The translations under genes and the position numbers were made by a program. Below are positions 25,501-38,700 of a DNA stretch of 64,000 nt, piece by piece. The notes below the pieces were generated by a model. The model had not been told where the DNA came from. It did no database searches and was given only the letters and a program-made list of their open reading frames with translations. The stretch's first letter is position 1; each line of letters opens with the position of its first letter. Origin of the DNA: Anagrus nilaparvatae (taxonomy: Eukaryota; Arthropoda; Insecta; Hymenoptera; Mymaridae); assembly GCA_022575985.1 (NCBI GenBank), contig JAKSXM010000137.1, forward strand, positions 17,502,001 to 17,566,000, read 5' to 3'.

Positions 25501-27116
25501 GTATAACAGTAGATGAATCAGCCAATTTCATACTTTTTTTTCGTATTTTATTGAAAATAATTATTTATTTTAAATATTGAATGAGTTCGAGCTTTTAGTT
25601 TACGATTTTTTTGCCTGAAATTGATATTTAATATCGTACCCAGTGGATTCAAATAAATTTTCAAAAAACTGTTATTAAAATTTCAAAGTAAAAAAAAAAA
25701 GCATTTAATCTATATAAACGTCAAAATCAGTAATTAAAATAAAAAATATATCTTTTACTTTGAAAAAAAGGGTAAGTTAAAATATAATTATTTTCTCTCT
25801 GTACAACAAAATTGACATTTAAGTACACTATATATAACTAGTCTCAAATATTCTATACATAAAATAGTAAACATCCTTCGTATATATAGAAATTCCCTTA
25901 TCACACAAGTAAAATTCCTTTTACTGTAAATAATTTTCAAGTTGAGTTAAAGTGCCTTAGAGTTAAAAACAGAGATGATAGAAACTGGCATTTGGCATTT
26001 ACTTTAGAATTTTTTTAGTTTAAAGAAACTGACGGATTGTGCTTTTATATATAACAAATTATTATAATTTATAAACCTCAAGGGGATTTTCAAATTAGTA
26101 TATATAAAAGAGAATACAATTTCAATTAAATAAAGCTACTTTATAATTAAAAAAAACAAAATAAAAATCTTTACTTTATTTTTCAATAAAAACTCTAGAC
26201 GAAATTTTCTTTTTTGGTTAAAAAATAAATCTAAATATACAGAAGAATATACATTGATTTCAAGCCTAAAAAAAGTACTTTGTCTGCCTTAAAATCTATT
26301 GCAGAAAAAAGGGAGAGTAAATGTATATACATACATAATATTCGTTTTTATCATCAATGCTCTTTTACCCTATGGCATTTTTTTTCAACGTGAAATTGGA
26401 GCCAGAGAAAATAAACTATGACTCATCGTATACATACTACTAAAAATCACCCCTTAAAACTTTTTGCCAAAAAAAAAAATAATAATAATACATCCCTGAT
26501 GTATAACAAAGTTGCTTATGGCATATATAGCACCCTGTTATATTTACAATTGGTCTTTAATATCCACTGACGTATTATATTATATCTTCATGTTCAAAAA
26601 TGAAAGGAGGTTATGGTTTAGGATCAATGGTATTAGATTGAAATTTTATATTATAATATGAGAGTTCGTTTACATTATAGTCAAAGCAAAACGAGTCAGG
26701 ATAAAATTTGTTATTGTCATGCTAATATTTTTTTTGTTTTCGAACTGACTGGTAAATAGATAATATAAGCTACTTTGGTTTTTCAGGTGCAGTCACATGC
26801 TGATGAGTCCATTTTTTTTATCTTTTTTTGTTATTTTTAATAATAGAACTTTAATTGTCATATTTAAAGGGTTCTTAAAATCAATGACTTTTTTCTAATA
26901 TTTTAGGGTTTGATTCAAGTACTTTCTTTATAAAGATATTATATAAACTTTCTATAAATATATATAACCTAAAAAATAAAAAATTGAGTATTGATTCAAA
27001 AAAAAAGACATAACAATTGGCGCCCAACACGTTTTGCTATAGATAGATAAATAATTCATCATTAAAAATCGATTTTTCTAGATTAGTTCAAAAAGATAAA
27101 TTTTCAAGCGAAAGTT

Positions 27117-27133
27117 ATATATATATATATATA
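27117..27133. repeat. (TA)n microsatellite
   Basis: About 17 nt of alternating T and A in A/T-rich intron. No function inferred. Confidence 0.8.
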
Positions 27134-27714
27134 AATAAATTAATGTCCAAATGCAATAAAAACTATTAAATTTAAAGAGATGTATTATGTAGTATTAAAT
27201 ATATCTTTCTAAAGTGTCGAAATGGTCTATATCTTATGGGGTGCTTATGTAATCCTTATTATATAGATTATCTTAACTGTATAGCATGGTATATATATCG
27301 ATATTTTACGTTTTATATACATAATATATAATGATTATATTTCCATCAGAATGAATATTGTAAAATAGCTTATAATCCATAAAATTGGATCCCCTTTTAT
27401 TTTATGTATTTTGTATTGATGATAGTATTTTTGATTATTTATTTTTATGTTATATCATTTTTTATGGTTATGTTTATTGTCAATATTTATAATATTTTCT
27501 GAATAATTTTTCTTATTGCACGTTTATCGACATTTTATGTCAATTTATCTTGATTAACTGTAGATTCTTTTTTGTATTAGAAAAAAAGTATTAATTGAAG
27601 AACTGGAAATAACTTTAAACCATTTTTCATGCATATAATTTAAGTATTATTACTCATAAAAAGACACAATATTCATTTTTACATAAAAAACTTTTTTTTC
27701 TTCATTTTGCATGG

Positions 27715-27760
27715 AAATATTTTTCTCGCAAATGAAAAGACTTCTACAGAGTATATAATA
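27715..27760 (+). repeat. Diverged copy of the TCTCGCAAGTGAAATGATT family
   Basis: The sequence TTTTTCTCGCAAATGAAAAG, then ACTTCTACAGAGTATATAATA, follows the order of the right terminus of the 49-kb element (CTCGCAAGTGAAATGATTTC, then TACAGGCTATATATTA) with several substitutions. Confidence 0.5.
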
Positions 27761-29158
27761 AAGAAGTATTCGGATTCTTTGTGAATCATAAAAATTTTTC
27801 GAATTGTCAAATTTTATAAATATAATTTGATATTATTATAGTCTTTGAATCAAGAGAAAGGAAAAATTTTAATTAAATCAATCATCAAAATTTCCTTTAC
27901 AGATTGTAATGATGAAGAATATAAATTTGAATGCAAATTCGCTAAAGTAAAAGAATGTTTAATAAATTAATTTTATTGTTTTTTTAAATGTATTGAAATA
28001 TTTCTTACCTCAATAAATTTGAGATGAGAAAATGTAAATTAAAAAAAAAATAAATTTAATAATTAATATAAGTAAAGCTTATTGTCAATAAAATGTCAAT
28101 AAGATCCAAATATTACTAATAAAATTTTTCTTTTTGTAAGACCTTTTTAAAATTCTAAAGACATTAATTCCATTTAATTTGAAATACTAATTGACACATC
28201 AGAAAAAATTTATTTTCATTTTATTTCTTGATTATTTATTTTTGGCACATATCTGAGAAATAACTAAAAAAGTTAAAGAAAAAAAAAATTGTCAATAAAT
28301 AAAATGTATTTGGAATTTAATATAACGTCAGTTACACTTTTTGACATTAAAAAAAAATTTTTATATTTTTGTAAAATATACAATTCTTGGACATGTATCG
28401 TTAAATAAACTCAAAAATAATAAAATTTAAAATGCAATATAGTAGCATGTACAGCAATAACATAAAATCTTTCAATCTTGACAAGTTAAAATTGTTGATA
28501 ACGTCAGTTCGTATGTATAGGATGTTTCTTTCTCAAGTTATGAGCTTCATTATTTTTTATTTACCCTTATTTAACATTTTACTTAATGATTTATAAAAAT
28601 AAATAAATTGTCTTTACAGATTGTTAAATATTTTGTCATTTATTATTATTATTATATACAATAAAGTAAGAAATTTTTTTATATTAATAAAATATGACAT
28701 ATTGCAAATGATAAATTTTATATGTTACTTTTGGTTAATTAAATTTAAAAAAACTGTATAATTATATGATTACGTATACTATTTTTAAATTTAATTATAT
28801 ACTTGGAACCTTAAAAAAATAAAAGTTGAAAAAATTAATAACCTAAAATTATATAATTAAATAATATTTATTAGAAGATATATATAATTAAGTACATAAA
28901 GTTTTTTTTGCTTATAAAATGTCTAAACTATTTCTAAGAAATTCAAACGAAATATTTTGATCACGTTTATTGGGCATTATATGGGTTGAAATTTGAGTTG
29001 CTAGGTTAAATAAAAAATTGGAGGAGTTTCAAACGCAAAGTACAGTTTTTTAGTTTTAGCTTTTTGGATCCTTAAAATTGAATAAAAAATAGGGTCAAAT
29101 ATAATTTGAGTATTCAATGTTGTGTTATGCTTTTTTCTTAAAGTAAAGGTAAGTAATT

Positions 29159-29485
29159 TAAATAAAACACTTTAATATTTTTATGTAAAAATATTCTTTA
29201 TTGTTCCTTCTTTTTACAATTTAATCATTTTTGTTAAAAAACGACGCGTTTCGGAAAGTTAACTTTCCATCAGTATTATACAGTTGCTCGACCATGCAAC
29301 ATTGACGTAAACTATGTTCAAAAAGTGTTTTAAAATAATTTTATTTTTCTCATTAATTGAGATAAACCTGAGGATGGAAAGTTAACTTTCTGAAACGCGT
29401 CGTTTTTTAACAAAAATGATTAAATTGTAAAAAGAAGGAACAATAAAGAATATTTTTACATAAAAATATTAAAGTGTTTTATTTA
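29159..29485. repeat. Long near-perfect inverted repeat, 112-nt arms
   Basis: The left arm (29159-29270) and right arm (29373-29485) are reverse complements with almost no mismatch; the one clear difference is CGGAAAG against CTTTCTG. They are separated by 102 nt. Shared landmarks are AACAAAAATGATTAAATTG, ACGACGCGTTTC and the palindrome GGAAAGTTAACTTTCC. No coding frame is present. The high arm identity points to a recent fold-back insertion or active conversion. Transcribed as part of the long intron, it would form a hairpin of more than 100 bp. The right arm includes a hammerhead-like core (29368-29401). Confidence 0.8.
29368..29401 (+). ncRNA. Second hammerhead-ribozyme-like core, inside the 29-kb inverted repeat
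   Basis: CTGAGGA (29368-29374) is followed by the helix-forming stretch GGAAAG TTAA CTTTC and then GAAACGCGTC (29392-29401). The palindromic ACGCGT after GAA could act as a very short helix III. The left arm has the complementary copy with CTGATGG instead of CTGANGA. The helix next to the core contains a T-T opposition, so the fold is imperfect. Confidence 0.35.
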
Positions 29486-31799
29486 TAATATTTACAATTG
29501 GAGACAAATTCAAAATAATTAAGTAATTTAGGTTTCCAAAGTACATTTTGCAATCAAATTTGGCTTCTAATACTAAATAATTTTTTGATGTTGCTAACAT
29601 TCCACCCAAACGTTTTTATTATTAGTTTATTAAATTAATTTTAGATAGTATAAACCATTAAGGATTATTTAATAGGAATTAAAACGAATATTTTAAATCT
29701 AAATACAAAACATTAACACAGTTGAATTCGGTATGGATAAAAAAAATTGTAAAAGAAACATATCCGATAATTAGTATTTAGTTTTACCCACTTATATTGT
29801 ACAAAAATTAAATTTAAAAAAAAATCAGTATATGCATTATGAAACTGGATTAGCAATTCTTGTCATACTCTTTTATACACTTTCAAAGACTTTTCTCTTT
29901 CGAGAAAAGCGCCATCTTTTATTATGATAATATAAACTAAACTCTAAACAGAGTTGTGTACACTTATGAATACCAATTTTTTATTATTTCGATTACAATA
30001 CTGTTTTCGTTGTAGAAAAAGCTGTCGCATCTTGTTTTGCTCAAATAAATTTTAATAATCAAAATAAGCTTAATTAAAGCATAACTTGTGTTATAATTCT
30101 AAACATTTTTGACTTGAAATAATTAAACCAATTCAAATTTCCACCCATATATTTTCATAAATCAATATTCTACCAAAGAATTAAAAAAAAGGTTCTATTA
30201 ATATTCTCCCCAACATATTCTTCTCCCTTTTATTTAAAAAAAAAACAACTCTTTGCATTTTATTCATCATTTAAACACATACACTATTTAAAAAAAGAAG
30301 TAAACAACATTTGATCCTTTAAATCTTTAAACTTTTTATAATAATAATAAAAATTATGTATAACATGATAACAAGATTAAATTATTATTATTATTAAAAA
30401 ATATGAGTTAAAAGGATCATGTGGGCGTTAGTTTTACTGAGCTTTTATATTCGTAATAACATAAAACTCCTTTTTTTCTGCACACTCTTGGCGCCATCCA
30501 AGATTTTTTTTCTTCGTATAAACATTTTATTCAAGATTTCATCTATGCATCTTTATTTTTTTATCTAATTAAATTATTGTTAAGACGTTTCTTATATTTT
30601 AATGAATTCATTTCCTTAGAACTTCGTATAATTTAATTTGCCAAGCCTAAAAATTTATCTTTGATATTTATAAGGATAAGAAAAAAAGTACTGACTGACT
30701 TTGCCTAGTCACCAGGTGCGTCCTTTTTATTTTATAACTTGAAGAAATTATACTACAAAAAGTAATTATATTTTTCCTTTTATAATAAGACTTCCCATTT
30801 TCTATGAAAAAGTACAAAACATTAAAAGATTCTAAGGCTTGGTTTTGTATTTTAATTGTTTTTCTTTTTTACACTTTTTTTTAATGGTTAAAAAAGGTCA
30901 TTTTTGATAAAAAAAAAAGTATCAAGATAACATTTAATTGAATTATTCTAAGGATTTTTCTTTATTTGTAATTAAGTAATAACAATTTTACGATCTACTT
31001 TATCATTTAAATTTATATTACAAGTTCTTTGCATCCAATTTTATTTTCTAGATCTTCATTTATTTTAAAAAAGTGCAATTTAATTTAATACAAAAGTACA
31101 CTTTTAACACTTAACTATCTCAACTTAATAACTAAAATACACGTTGTAATATTAAATACCACATAAAGGATATGATAGAAACCACTTTAGGTTTTTCATC
31201 TCAAGGGATGCCACCTTTTTAGTACTCTTTTATATACTACTTTGTCACTTTTATATATTTCGCGATTTCTCTTTATGAAACTTCCTTTTACGAAAATTAT
31301 TTATGTACAAAAAGAAATGTTATTTTATGATATACTCTTGATGTATGCACTTTTGTTGTGAGTTAAGTGAAGTTTTTAGGGGAAGGAAGGATTGTCAAGT
31401 ATTATATTTTTATAAATGTTGCCTACTTGACTGATTTTTAATATTTTTTTGAATTACATTTATTATTACTTCATTTTTTGAAAATTTCAATAAAAATTTG
31501 TTTTAAGAGTCTTTTAATTTGATGAGAATTTTGATATTTAATATAATTAAGGTATTTCCTTAAAAAATGTTTGAAAGGTTAGCACAGAAATTTTTTTTAG
31601 AGGGGGCGAAAATAATTCGAAGAAAGGTAGAACCTAATAATACTAATAATTATGGCTTGAATTTGTTTAGTTAAAATCAAAATTTGATCCCATCTTATTT
31701 TATTGTTAAAAAGTTAGATTTATTAATAAACAATAAAAAGTTTTTGGAAATGGGCTAAACATATTCTTCCTAATCTTTCTAAACATTTTCATTCTAGGA

Positions 31800-31814
31800 G
31801 GGGGGGGGGGCGGG
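31800..31814. repeat. G homopolymer (11 G) followed by CGGG
   Basis: A run of eleven G and then CGGG lies in A/T-rich intron. It may form a quadruplex on the coding strand RNA. Two more such tracts lie at 36382-36394 (13 C) and 36692-36701 (10 G). Confidence 0.85.
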
Positions 31815-32269
31815 CATGACCTCCTTGGTCTCTTCTCTTGATACGTACCTGGATGTTCTTACGTCTCTAGTTAAATTTCTAATTTTAGATAATTTAAAAA
31901 TAATTGTTAGTTAGATACAAAACATACAATAATTTTCGAGAAACAAGTAGAATACCTGAACCATCCCCTAAAATAATTTTTTTTAGAGTAGTATTTGGCG
32001 CCAAAACTCACATGGTCCCTCTTGTTTGCTAACGGTGCTTCTAGTAGGTACAGTTTTATACAATTTTATAGTATATATATTTACCGAAATTCTTAAATCT
32101 AATGGCTCAAGAGAAAAAATGACATTTTGAAATTGATACAAAAATTATTTCAAAACATATACAATGTACGTATTTACAAAATTCATGTTTACATAAAATT
32201 TTACAGTAAAATCTTTGTCTCTCTTTATACATTTTTTATCTCAAAAACTATATAGTACAAGTTATCAAT

Positions 32270-32284
32270 ACACACACACACACA
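32270..32284. repeat. (CA)n microsatellite
   Basis: About seven CA units. No other feature is apparent around it. Confidence 0.85.
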
Positions 32285-35200
32285 TACAAAAAAACTATTT
32301 TTTACTAAAAAAAAAAAACACGAAACAAGAAACTTTGTATATAAAACTCGAGTTTCGCAAAACTTTTAAAATCTAATCTACAGATGTTGAGCAGCTGCAG
32401 TACCGATTTAATTTACAAATACTATATAAAGTGTCTATATGTATAAGATTGGCTATTTCCGTTTTTTTTTCTTTAAGTTTTTGCCTATTTTAACATTATA
32501 TATAAATGTACATAAATATACCTAACATACTCGTTGACGTACGATAAAATTTTTTTTGGGAGAGAGTATTTTGTGGTCAATACATTTTAAAAATGTGTTA
32601 TAGGTATAACTTTCAAAAGTGTATGTAAAAAAAAGACAGCTGGAACGTGATCGAGTTTCAGGTGATGAATATACAATAAATATAATTTAGTTTAGAAGGT
32701 AAAGTTTGCTTTTTGGATTCCCTTTTTTTCAGAGGGTAACCAAACAAAAAAATATAAATATAGATCATGCGAAAGATAATAATTCAATAAGGGTACTTGT
32801 ATAGAAAACATGTTCAGTATATTTTTTGTAAGAATTATGTAATAAAATTAGCGTCAAAAGTATGACAAATCAAATAAAAACAGATAATCAATATGGTTCC
32901 TACTAGATAAATTTAACGTTCAAAATGACAATGCGACTTAATTTTATCGTAAACTTTTTAAAATTCAATAATTAAGTAATTTTCAATCCCAAATTTTGTC
33001 AAGGATTTTGATCCTTTTATGTCAGACTGTTTTCAAAACATTTTCTCGAAAGAGAAGCTTTTAAACTTCATACGACCTCAGGATTTTAAGATGCTCCAAG
33101 CTGTAAATGCAAATATTGTAAATTTTTGATATTTTTCTTTAAATTTATATTCTATTGATAAACACTTATAAGCAAACTAATTTTATTTTTTGTTCTTTAT
33201 TCGTCATTAAATTCTGCAAGTAATTTTCTTTTAATTTAGAAAATTAGTAATTTCAAATTATTAAAATACCAAGAAAATTATTTTACAGCTTATAAAAACT
33301 ACTGAAATACCAACAATTTTATTCCTTGCAAAATTAATTTTTATCTCTCCATCAATTACAGTTTATTAAATCCCAAGAAAGATTTTTAACTTTAAATTTA
33401 AGGCAGCTGATGCTTATTGTACTATGCTCGAATTCTTTTTAAAATAAAAGATAAAAAAAAATCAAGATGCATGTACGTATAAAATGCAATACCAACTTAC
33501 AATAAATGCTTTTGTTCTCAAGAGTTCATGGTCTTTTCGTATCACAATTGCCTTATAGTAGCTGCAGTCTTATACATAAAATAAAATTTTACGATAAAAA
33601 TGAAACCAAGTAAAGCGGAACTGAAAATTGTCTTTTATCGTTATTAAAATTTTTATGGCAAAAAATTATAATCTATTGTTTTCAAGTTAAGATGAAAATA
33701 AAGTATGCAATTAATTTTTAAGTTGGAACTAAAATTAATTTTTGTAATTCTTAGACTGATTGATAAAATATTTTATTTTGAAAAATATTTTGCTAACTTA
33801 AATTGAGTCGCAGAGTAAAAAAAGTTTTTTCTAGGGTGGAGATGAAATTATGGAATGGAAAATGGCTTTTTGGAATAAAAATGGTGTACAGCAAGTAACG
33901 AGGGAAATTTAAGTAAAAATGCCTACTTCTAAAAATGTTTTGACTCCTTGCAATTACAGACTCCCCTGATTTATAATTTGGCTCCTAAAATCTTGTGAAT
34001 TATTTCTAGGGAAAAGTCATTTTAGCCTGACCTTAAATTTCATTTTTAGTCCAAAGAACCATGAGCCGATTTTTTATTGTATATAATTCTTTTCCCATAT
34101 TATACAAAATTCTATTAATATCTCATCAATAAAACCAAAAAAAACTACAAAAAAATCACGTCCTTAGAGACAATATTGTCTGAACGAAATATAATAACTT
34201 TGAAAGTCTCACGTGTTTCATAAAAGAAAAAAAAAAGTCCATTTTTTTATAGTATTATAAAGAAAATTTCATCACATCAAGGACTCTGTATATTTTATAT
34301 ATCATAAGTTTGCAGAGTCGCAAGTCTGGCACGTGCCTTCGCATAATATGCGTTAGCGAAGAGCTTTAATGGTCACGCGATAATTTTTTAAACTGTCAAA
34401 AAAAATTATATTTTCGATAAGAATCACAATATAAAATGATTTTTTTTTTCTTTTATAATTTACTGTTTACGTGGATATTACTTTTTTTATTATACCAATT
34501 TTGCTGTATAATTTATTTTCATCTTTTTTACGAGTGCGTGATATTATAGCGTCATAAGATTCAGTGAATTTTCAATTACTGCTATGAATAAAAATTTATT
34601 CAGGGTTTATTTTTTAGCTTTTTATAATAAAGATTGGACTTTACACGTTTTTATACTTAACGTGTTCTTATTTTGGATTTTAGACCATTGTTGTATTGCA
34701 TTGGTTGACAATTGAAACGTGTTTTTAATTCAATAAAACCAGCTAGTTTTTTGAAAACGCACATAATAATTTTTGATTCAATAACCTGTTATTTACTAGA
34801 AATATCTTTTTATTAGAGTAAACTTTCAAACCTTGCAATTTTTCCCAAGGTCTAGGCAAAAAATAAAAAATACACCAAAGCATATGTGTTTAATTAAGAC
34901 AATTAGTTTCTATCTATATATGAAATTTTGGTAGCACCGTATTGCTACAAAGCCTGTAATTACGTGCGTAAATGAAAGTACATTAAAGTAGGTGTATCCA
35001 ATACAGCTGGAATAATTTTTAACAAAAAAAAAAAATGATATGAAATTATAGAGAAAACAGTAGCAAAACTTGAAAATCATCTTTTATTATCGTAGATTAA
35101 AAAAATTTCATTTTCTGAATTTTCTTTTGCCCGGAGCAAAAAATCATAATTTTTCATCTCTTATTACAACCAATAATTAATTTTTATCACAAACCTGATC

Positions 35201-36342
35201 ACTTCTCAACTAATAAATAAAAATTCTAATTAAATACTTTGTTAGTTTAAACCTTAACACCAACATATGGTTTTTATGAGTTTCGCCTATAGGGTTTTCT
35301 ATAAAATCTCAGTAATTATAATTTTCTTAATGCCATAATTCCAGTCTCTTATATAAAATCAAAAAAATATTTACAAATAAAAACCTTCGTTTTAATGAAA
35401 ATAAAAAAAGAAACATTAAAAATAAATGCAAAAAGAAAAAATTCAAAGTAAAATATTTAATGATGTGCTCGTTAAGGGTAACAAAGATGGTTTTTACTCA
35501 TTAGTTACATGTGTACATGTATAAATAACTTGAAATTAAATAAAAAAAATTAACAAGAGAAAAAAAATATTTATAATTAATAGGTGTAGACGCAGATTTT
35601 TCTTCATTGAAAAATAAGAAATTATTAAAAGTAATAAGCTTTGTAGAAGTAATAATTTTATTACTGCGGTTTTAATTAGAAATTTTTAGAAAATAATAAA
35701 TTTTTTATTAAAACTTTTTGGTTGTAAAAATCTTTTTATGTAAAAACGTTTGTTTGTAACACGAATTATTTTTTTAAAAAATACATACGAAACGCTCTTT
35801 AAATTATAATTAATTAATTAAAATTACAGCCAACAGCAACAAAAAATATATAATAACCAAAAAGAGAGAATCATCCTACGTAATTTTTTAAATGTAAACA
35901 AAAGACACACACCCAAAAAACGAAAGCAGTTTTACAATAATAATAATAAGAATAGTTTATAATGTGTTGCAAACTCATTGTGTCGCCTCTTCCGATGCTA
36001 TCAGATACGCTACAAAAAAAATAAAAAAAAGGATAATAATATAATAAAGAAAGAAAATATATATGATTAGATTATTTAATATGCACACAGCAGTCATTTA
36101 CACCCAAAGTTAAAAATAAAAAGAGTTGAATAAAATTTTGGTCATGAATATAAAAATTTTATGGGTTCGATTTGTATGTGGATAGTTCTTTCTTAATTTG
36201 AACTTTTTTTCGAGGCAGTTTTAATGAAGCTTTTTTGATGATTGTTTTAATTGGAACTTGATGACATTCCCAAAAATAAATCAAGCAAAAATGCTAATTT
36301 TTTAAATAGAATTTTCCCATTTATAATAAAAAATAATCAGCA

Positions 36343-36705
36343 TTAAAAGTGATGTACGGCCCAGAGACCCACTAAAAATTGCCCCCCCCCCCCCTCTGGC
36401 AACTTGCTTCCCTGGGCAGTTCTCCCACTAAACAATTGCCTCCCTATCGATTGCCCCCTTGGGTATACATAATATTTAATTAATAAAGTAACAAGAATTG
36501 AAGCTAAACTGAAGGGGTTGAGGGGGGCAGCCCCCCATGGGGGATCGGGGCAAAGACCCATCTACAAAGAACCAGATACTTCATTTTCCCTTAATGGGGT
36601 TCTCGCACTACCCCTAGACTAAGTTAGACCGAAGAGGGTTGATCTTTTTTAATTATTTGCTTAGATTTTCAGGGTGTAGATTGTCAAGAGCGGGGGGGGG
36701 GCAGA
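36343..36705. repeat. GC-rich island with C/G homopolymers, probable insertion remnant
   Basis: Within about 360 bp there is a 13-C run (36382-36394), repeated TTGCC/TTGCCCCC words, a hairpin GGGGGG CAG CCCCCC (36522-36536), GGGGGATCGGGGCAAAGACCC (36540-36560) and a 10-G run (36692-36701). The composition is quite unlike the surroundings, so an inserted repeat is likely. A 72-codon minus-strand frame across it is low complexity (Pro/Gly) and probably not a gene. No terminal repeats could be assigned. Confidence 0.5.
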
Positions 36706-38655
36706 ATGCTTTATGCATACGACTATTTTCTTCTTTTAAAATTATCTATATTTTTTCTGTACTCAAATGTAATTTGACAATTATATTCCTTTTCTTTTTG
36801 TTGAAGACTTTTTTATGTGGTCTTTAATTTTTTTTTTAAACAGGGACAATAAGCTCAACATTAAATAAAAAAATTCTCAAACACTTATTTCTTATTAAAT
36901 TTAATTGATAATAAAATCAAAAATTTAATAGTTCGAAAAAACGTTTTTTTAAATTAAAAAATTTAAATGCTTTAAAAAAAATAAAAATTTTCATACAACC
37001 ACGCCTTTATTTTTGTATATTAATAAAAATTACAGTAGTATCTTTTTAACATTTTTAGGTTATAAATACGTAGGTGTATCATAATAAAGTAAAAAATGTC
37101 AAAAAATATGGGCAAATAAAAAAAAAAGTGTGGTACACAGAGTCAACGAGGTGTAAAAAATGTACTTTTATACATAAATATATTTACACAGAGAAGATTT
37201 TTTATTTTTTTTAACAGTAAATTTATTACTAAAGTAGTATATTTCCTACACACCTTCCATAATATAGTACCAAAAAAAAGCAGGAATAAAAAAAATGATG
37301 TTATGGTATTTTTTTATATTTAAGTTGGAATGTGGTTTTAAGACAAGATTTTTACTTTACTACTGGAAATTACCTTTTTTTTTTCATAAAAAGAAATTAT
37401 CAATATAATTTATTGAGTAAGATTTGAAAGACAGTTATATTTAAGTAAATGCATAAACGTAATTAATTTTAAAAAAATAAAACAATAAAAATATCAATAA
37501 CACAGCATTTTTTTACTTATAGAAGTTTTAATCTTCTCTAGATAATCTTAGTTTTTAAAAAAATAAATAAAAAATTATTTACTTAAATATTATTTTTTTA
37601 ATAAATATTATCTTTCTTCTATGTGTGTGTGTAATAATCATCATCTTTAATCTTATTTAAAGATTAGGAGTTATTCCATCTAGTATTTTTTGTATGTCAT
37701 TAAATTATATCCATAATAAAAATTTCTATACTAAAAACATCAAAGACATTTCATAATTTTTTTACGTAATCCAGTCTTTTTAAAAATATTCATATTTTTT
37801 TCTATATTTACTCTATGGGTGGCACATACTAATTAAAATTTTTTTTTAAATAAACGCTTCTGTATTTATCCTGAATTTTTTTTTTTGAAAAAAAAAGGGT
37901 AATTAAATATTAAAATATTCAAAAAATTAAATTTATTGATGAAATAAATCAATATTATGTTTTGATTAATTAATTGTAATTAATTTTTGAATAAAATTTA
38001 CAGTTTTTTTTGTAAATTATAATTTTTATTAAAAATTACTGAATAGTTTTTAAAACAATAATAAAAGTTATTTTTTATTATTTGTTAAATTCAAGATAAA
38101 ATGTTTTTCAACTAAAAAAAAGATAGGATAGAAAAAAAAATTGGGTTGGCAGTTTAAAATCCGTAAAAGACTAAACTTACTACTATATCCTTAAAATAAC
38201 TTTTCTTTTTACACCCTGATTTTTTTCTTTTACGATCTTTAAAGCATTTCTTTTAGCATTACATCTAACACTCGATTGTATATTTTCTTACTTTTTTTTA
38301 CTATACAAATAATTCCACGTTTTTCTTATAAAGCTTTGTACAAACTTTAGTAGCCAATTGTTTTTTATATTTATTTCTATAAAGACTAGAAAACTTTGTT
38401 TTTATAGTATTGTAAAATATCAATAATCGTAAGATAAAAAATTTTTTTTACTGGGAATATAATTAGTAGGGAAGTATTTGATAAAATCTAACCTCAAAAT
38501 TTAAAACTTATATTTAGAATTTTTTAAATTCAGAAATAAAAATTAATTTACTTAGTTAATCGATATTTAATGTCAAAAAGATTTCTTTGTTAGGCCTTTT
38601 CTACTATGACGAGTCTGACTCGGAGTCTGGTGTACAGACGGCCTTATAAATGTTT

Positions 38656-38700
38656 GAAAATTTTTCTCGCAAGTAAAATGTCTTTGCAACAGTATAAATA
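38656..38700 (+). repeat. Copy of the TCTCGCAAGTGAAATGATT family
   Basis: The string AAAATTTTTCTCGCAAGTA, then AAATGTCTTTGCAACAGTATA, matches the right end of the 49-kb element with a few substitutions. Confidence 0.55.

Noticed and set aside
25329..25580. + strand frame (LKEKNCPSFLKGIFGD...) with a GTAAGT at 25415 and an upstream CAATAG
   Set aside because: There is no pyrimidine tract before the AG, no ATG at the start, and the frame fades into Phe/Ile/Tyr-rich noise. An exon is possible but not supported.
34325..34375. CTTCGCATAATATGCGTTAGCGAAG hairpin-like patch
   Set aside because: Only a 6-bp stem with an internal overlap; too short to call a structured element.
36343..36561. 72-codon minus-strand frame rich in Pro and Gly
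   Set aside because: It is produced by the C/G homopolymer island, low complexity, with no recognisable domain.
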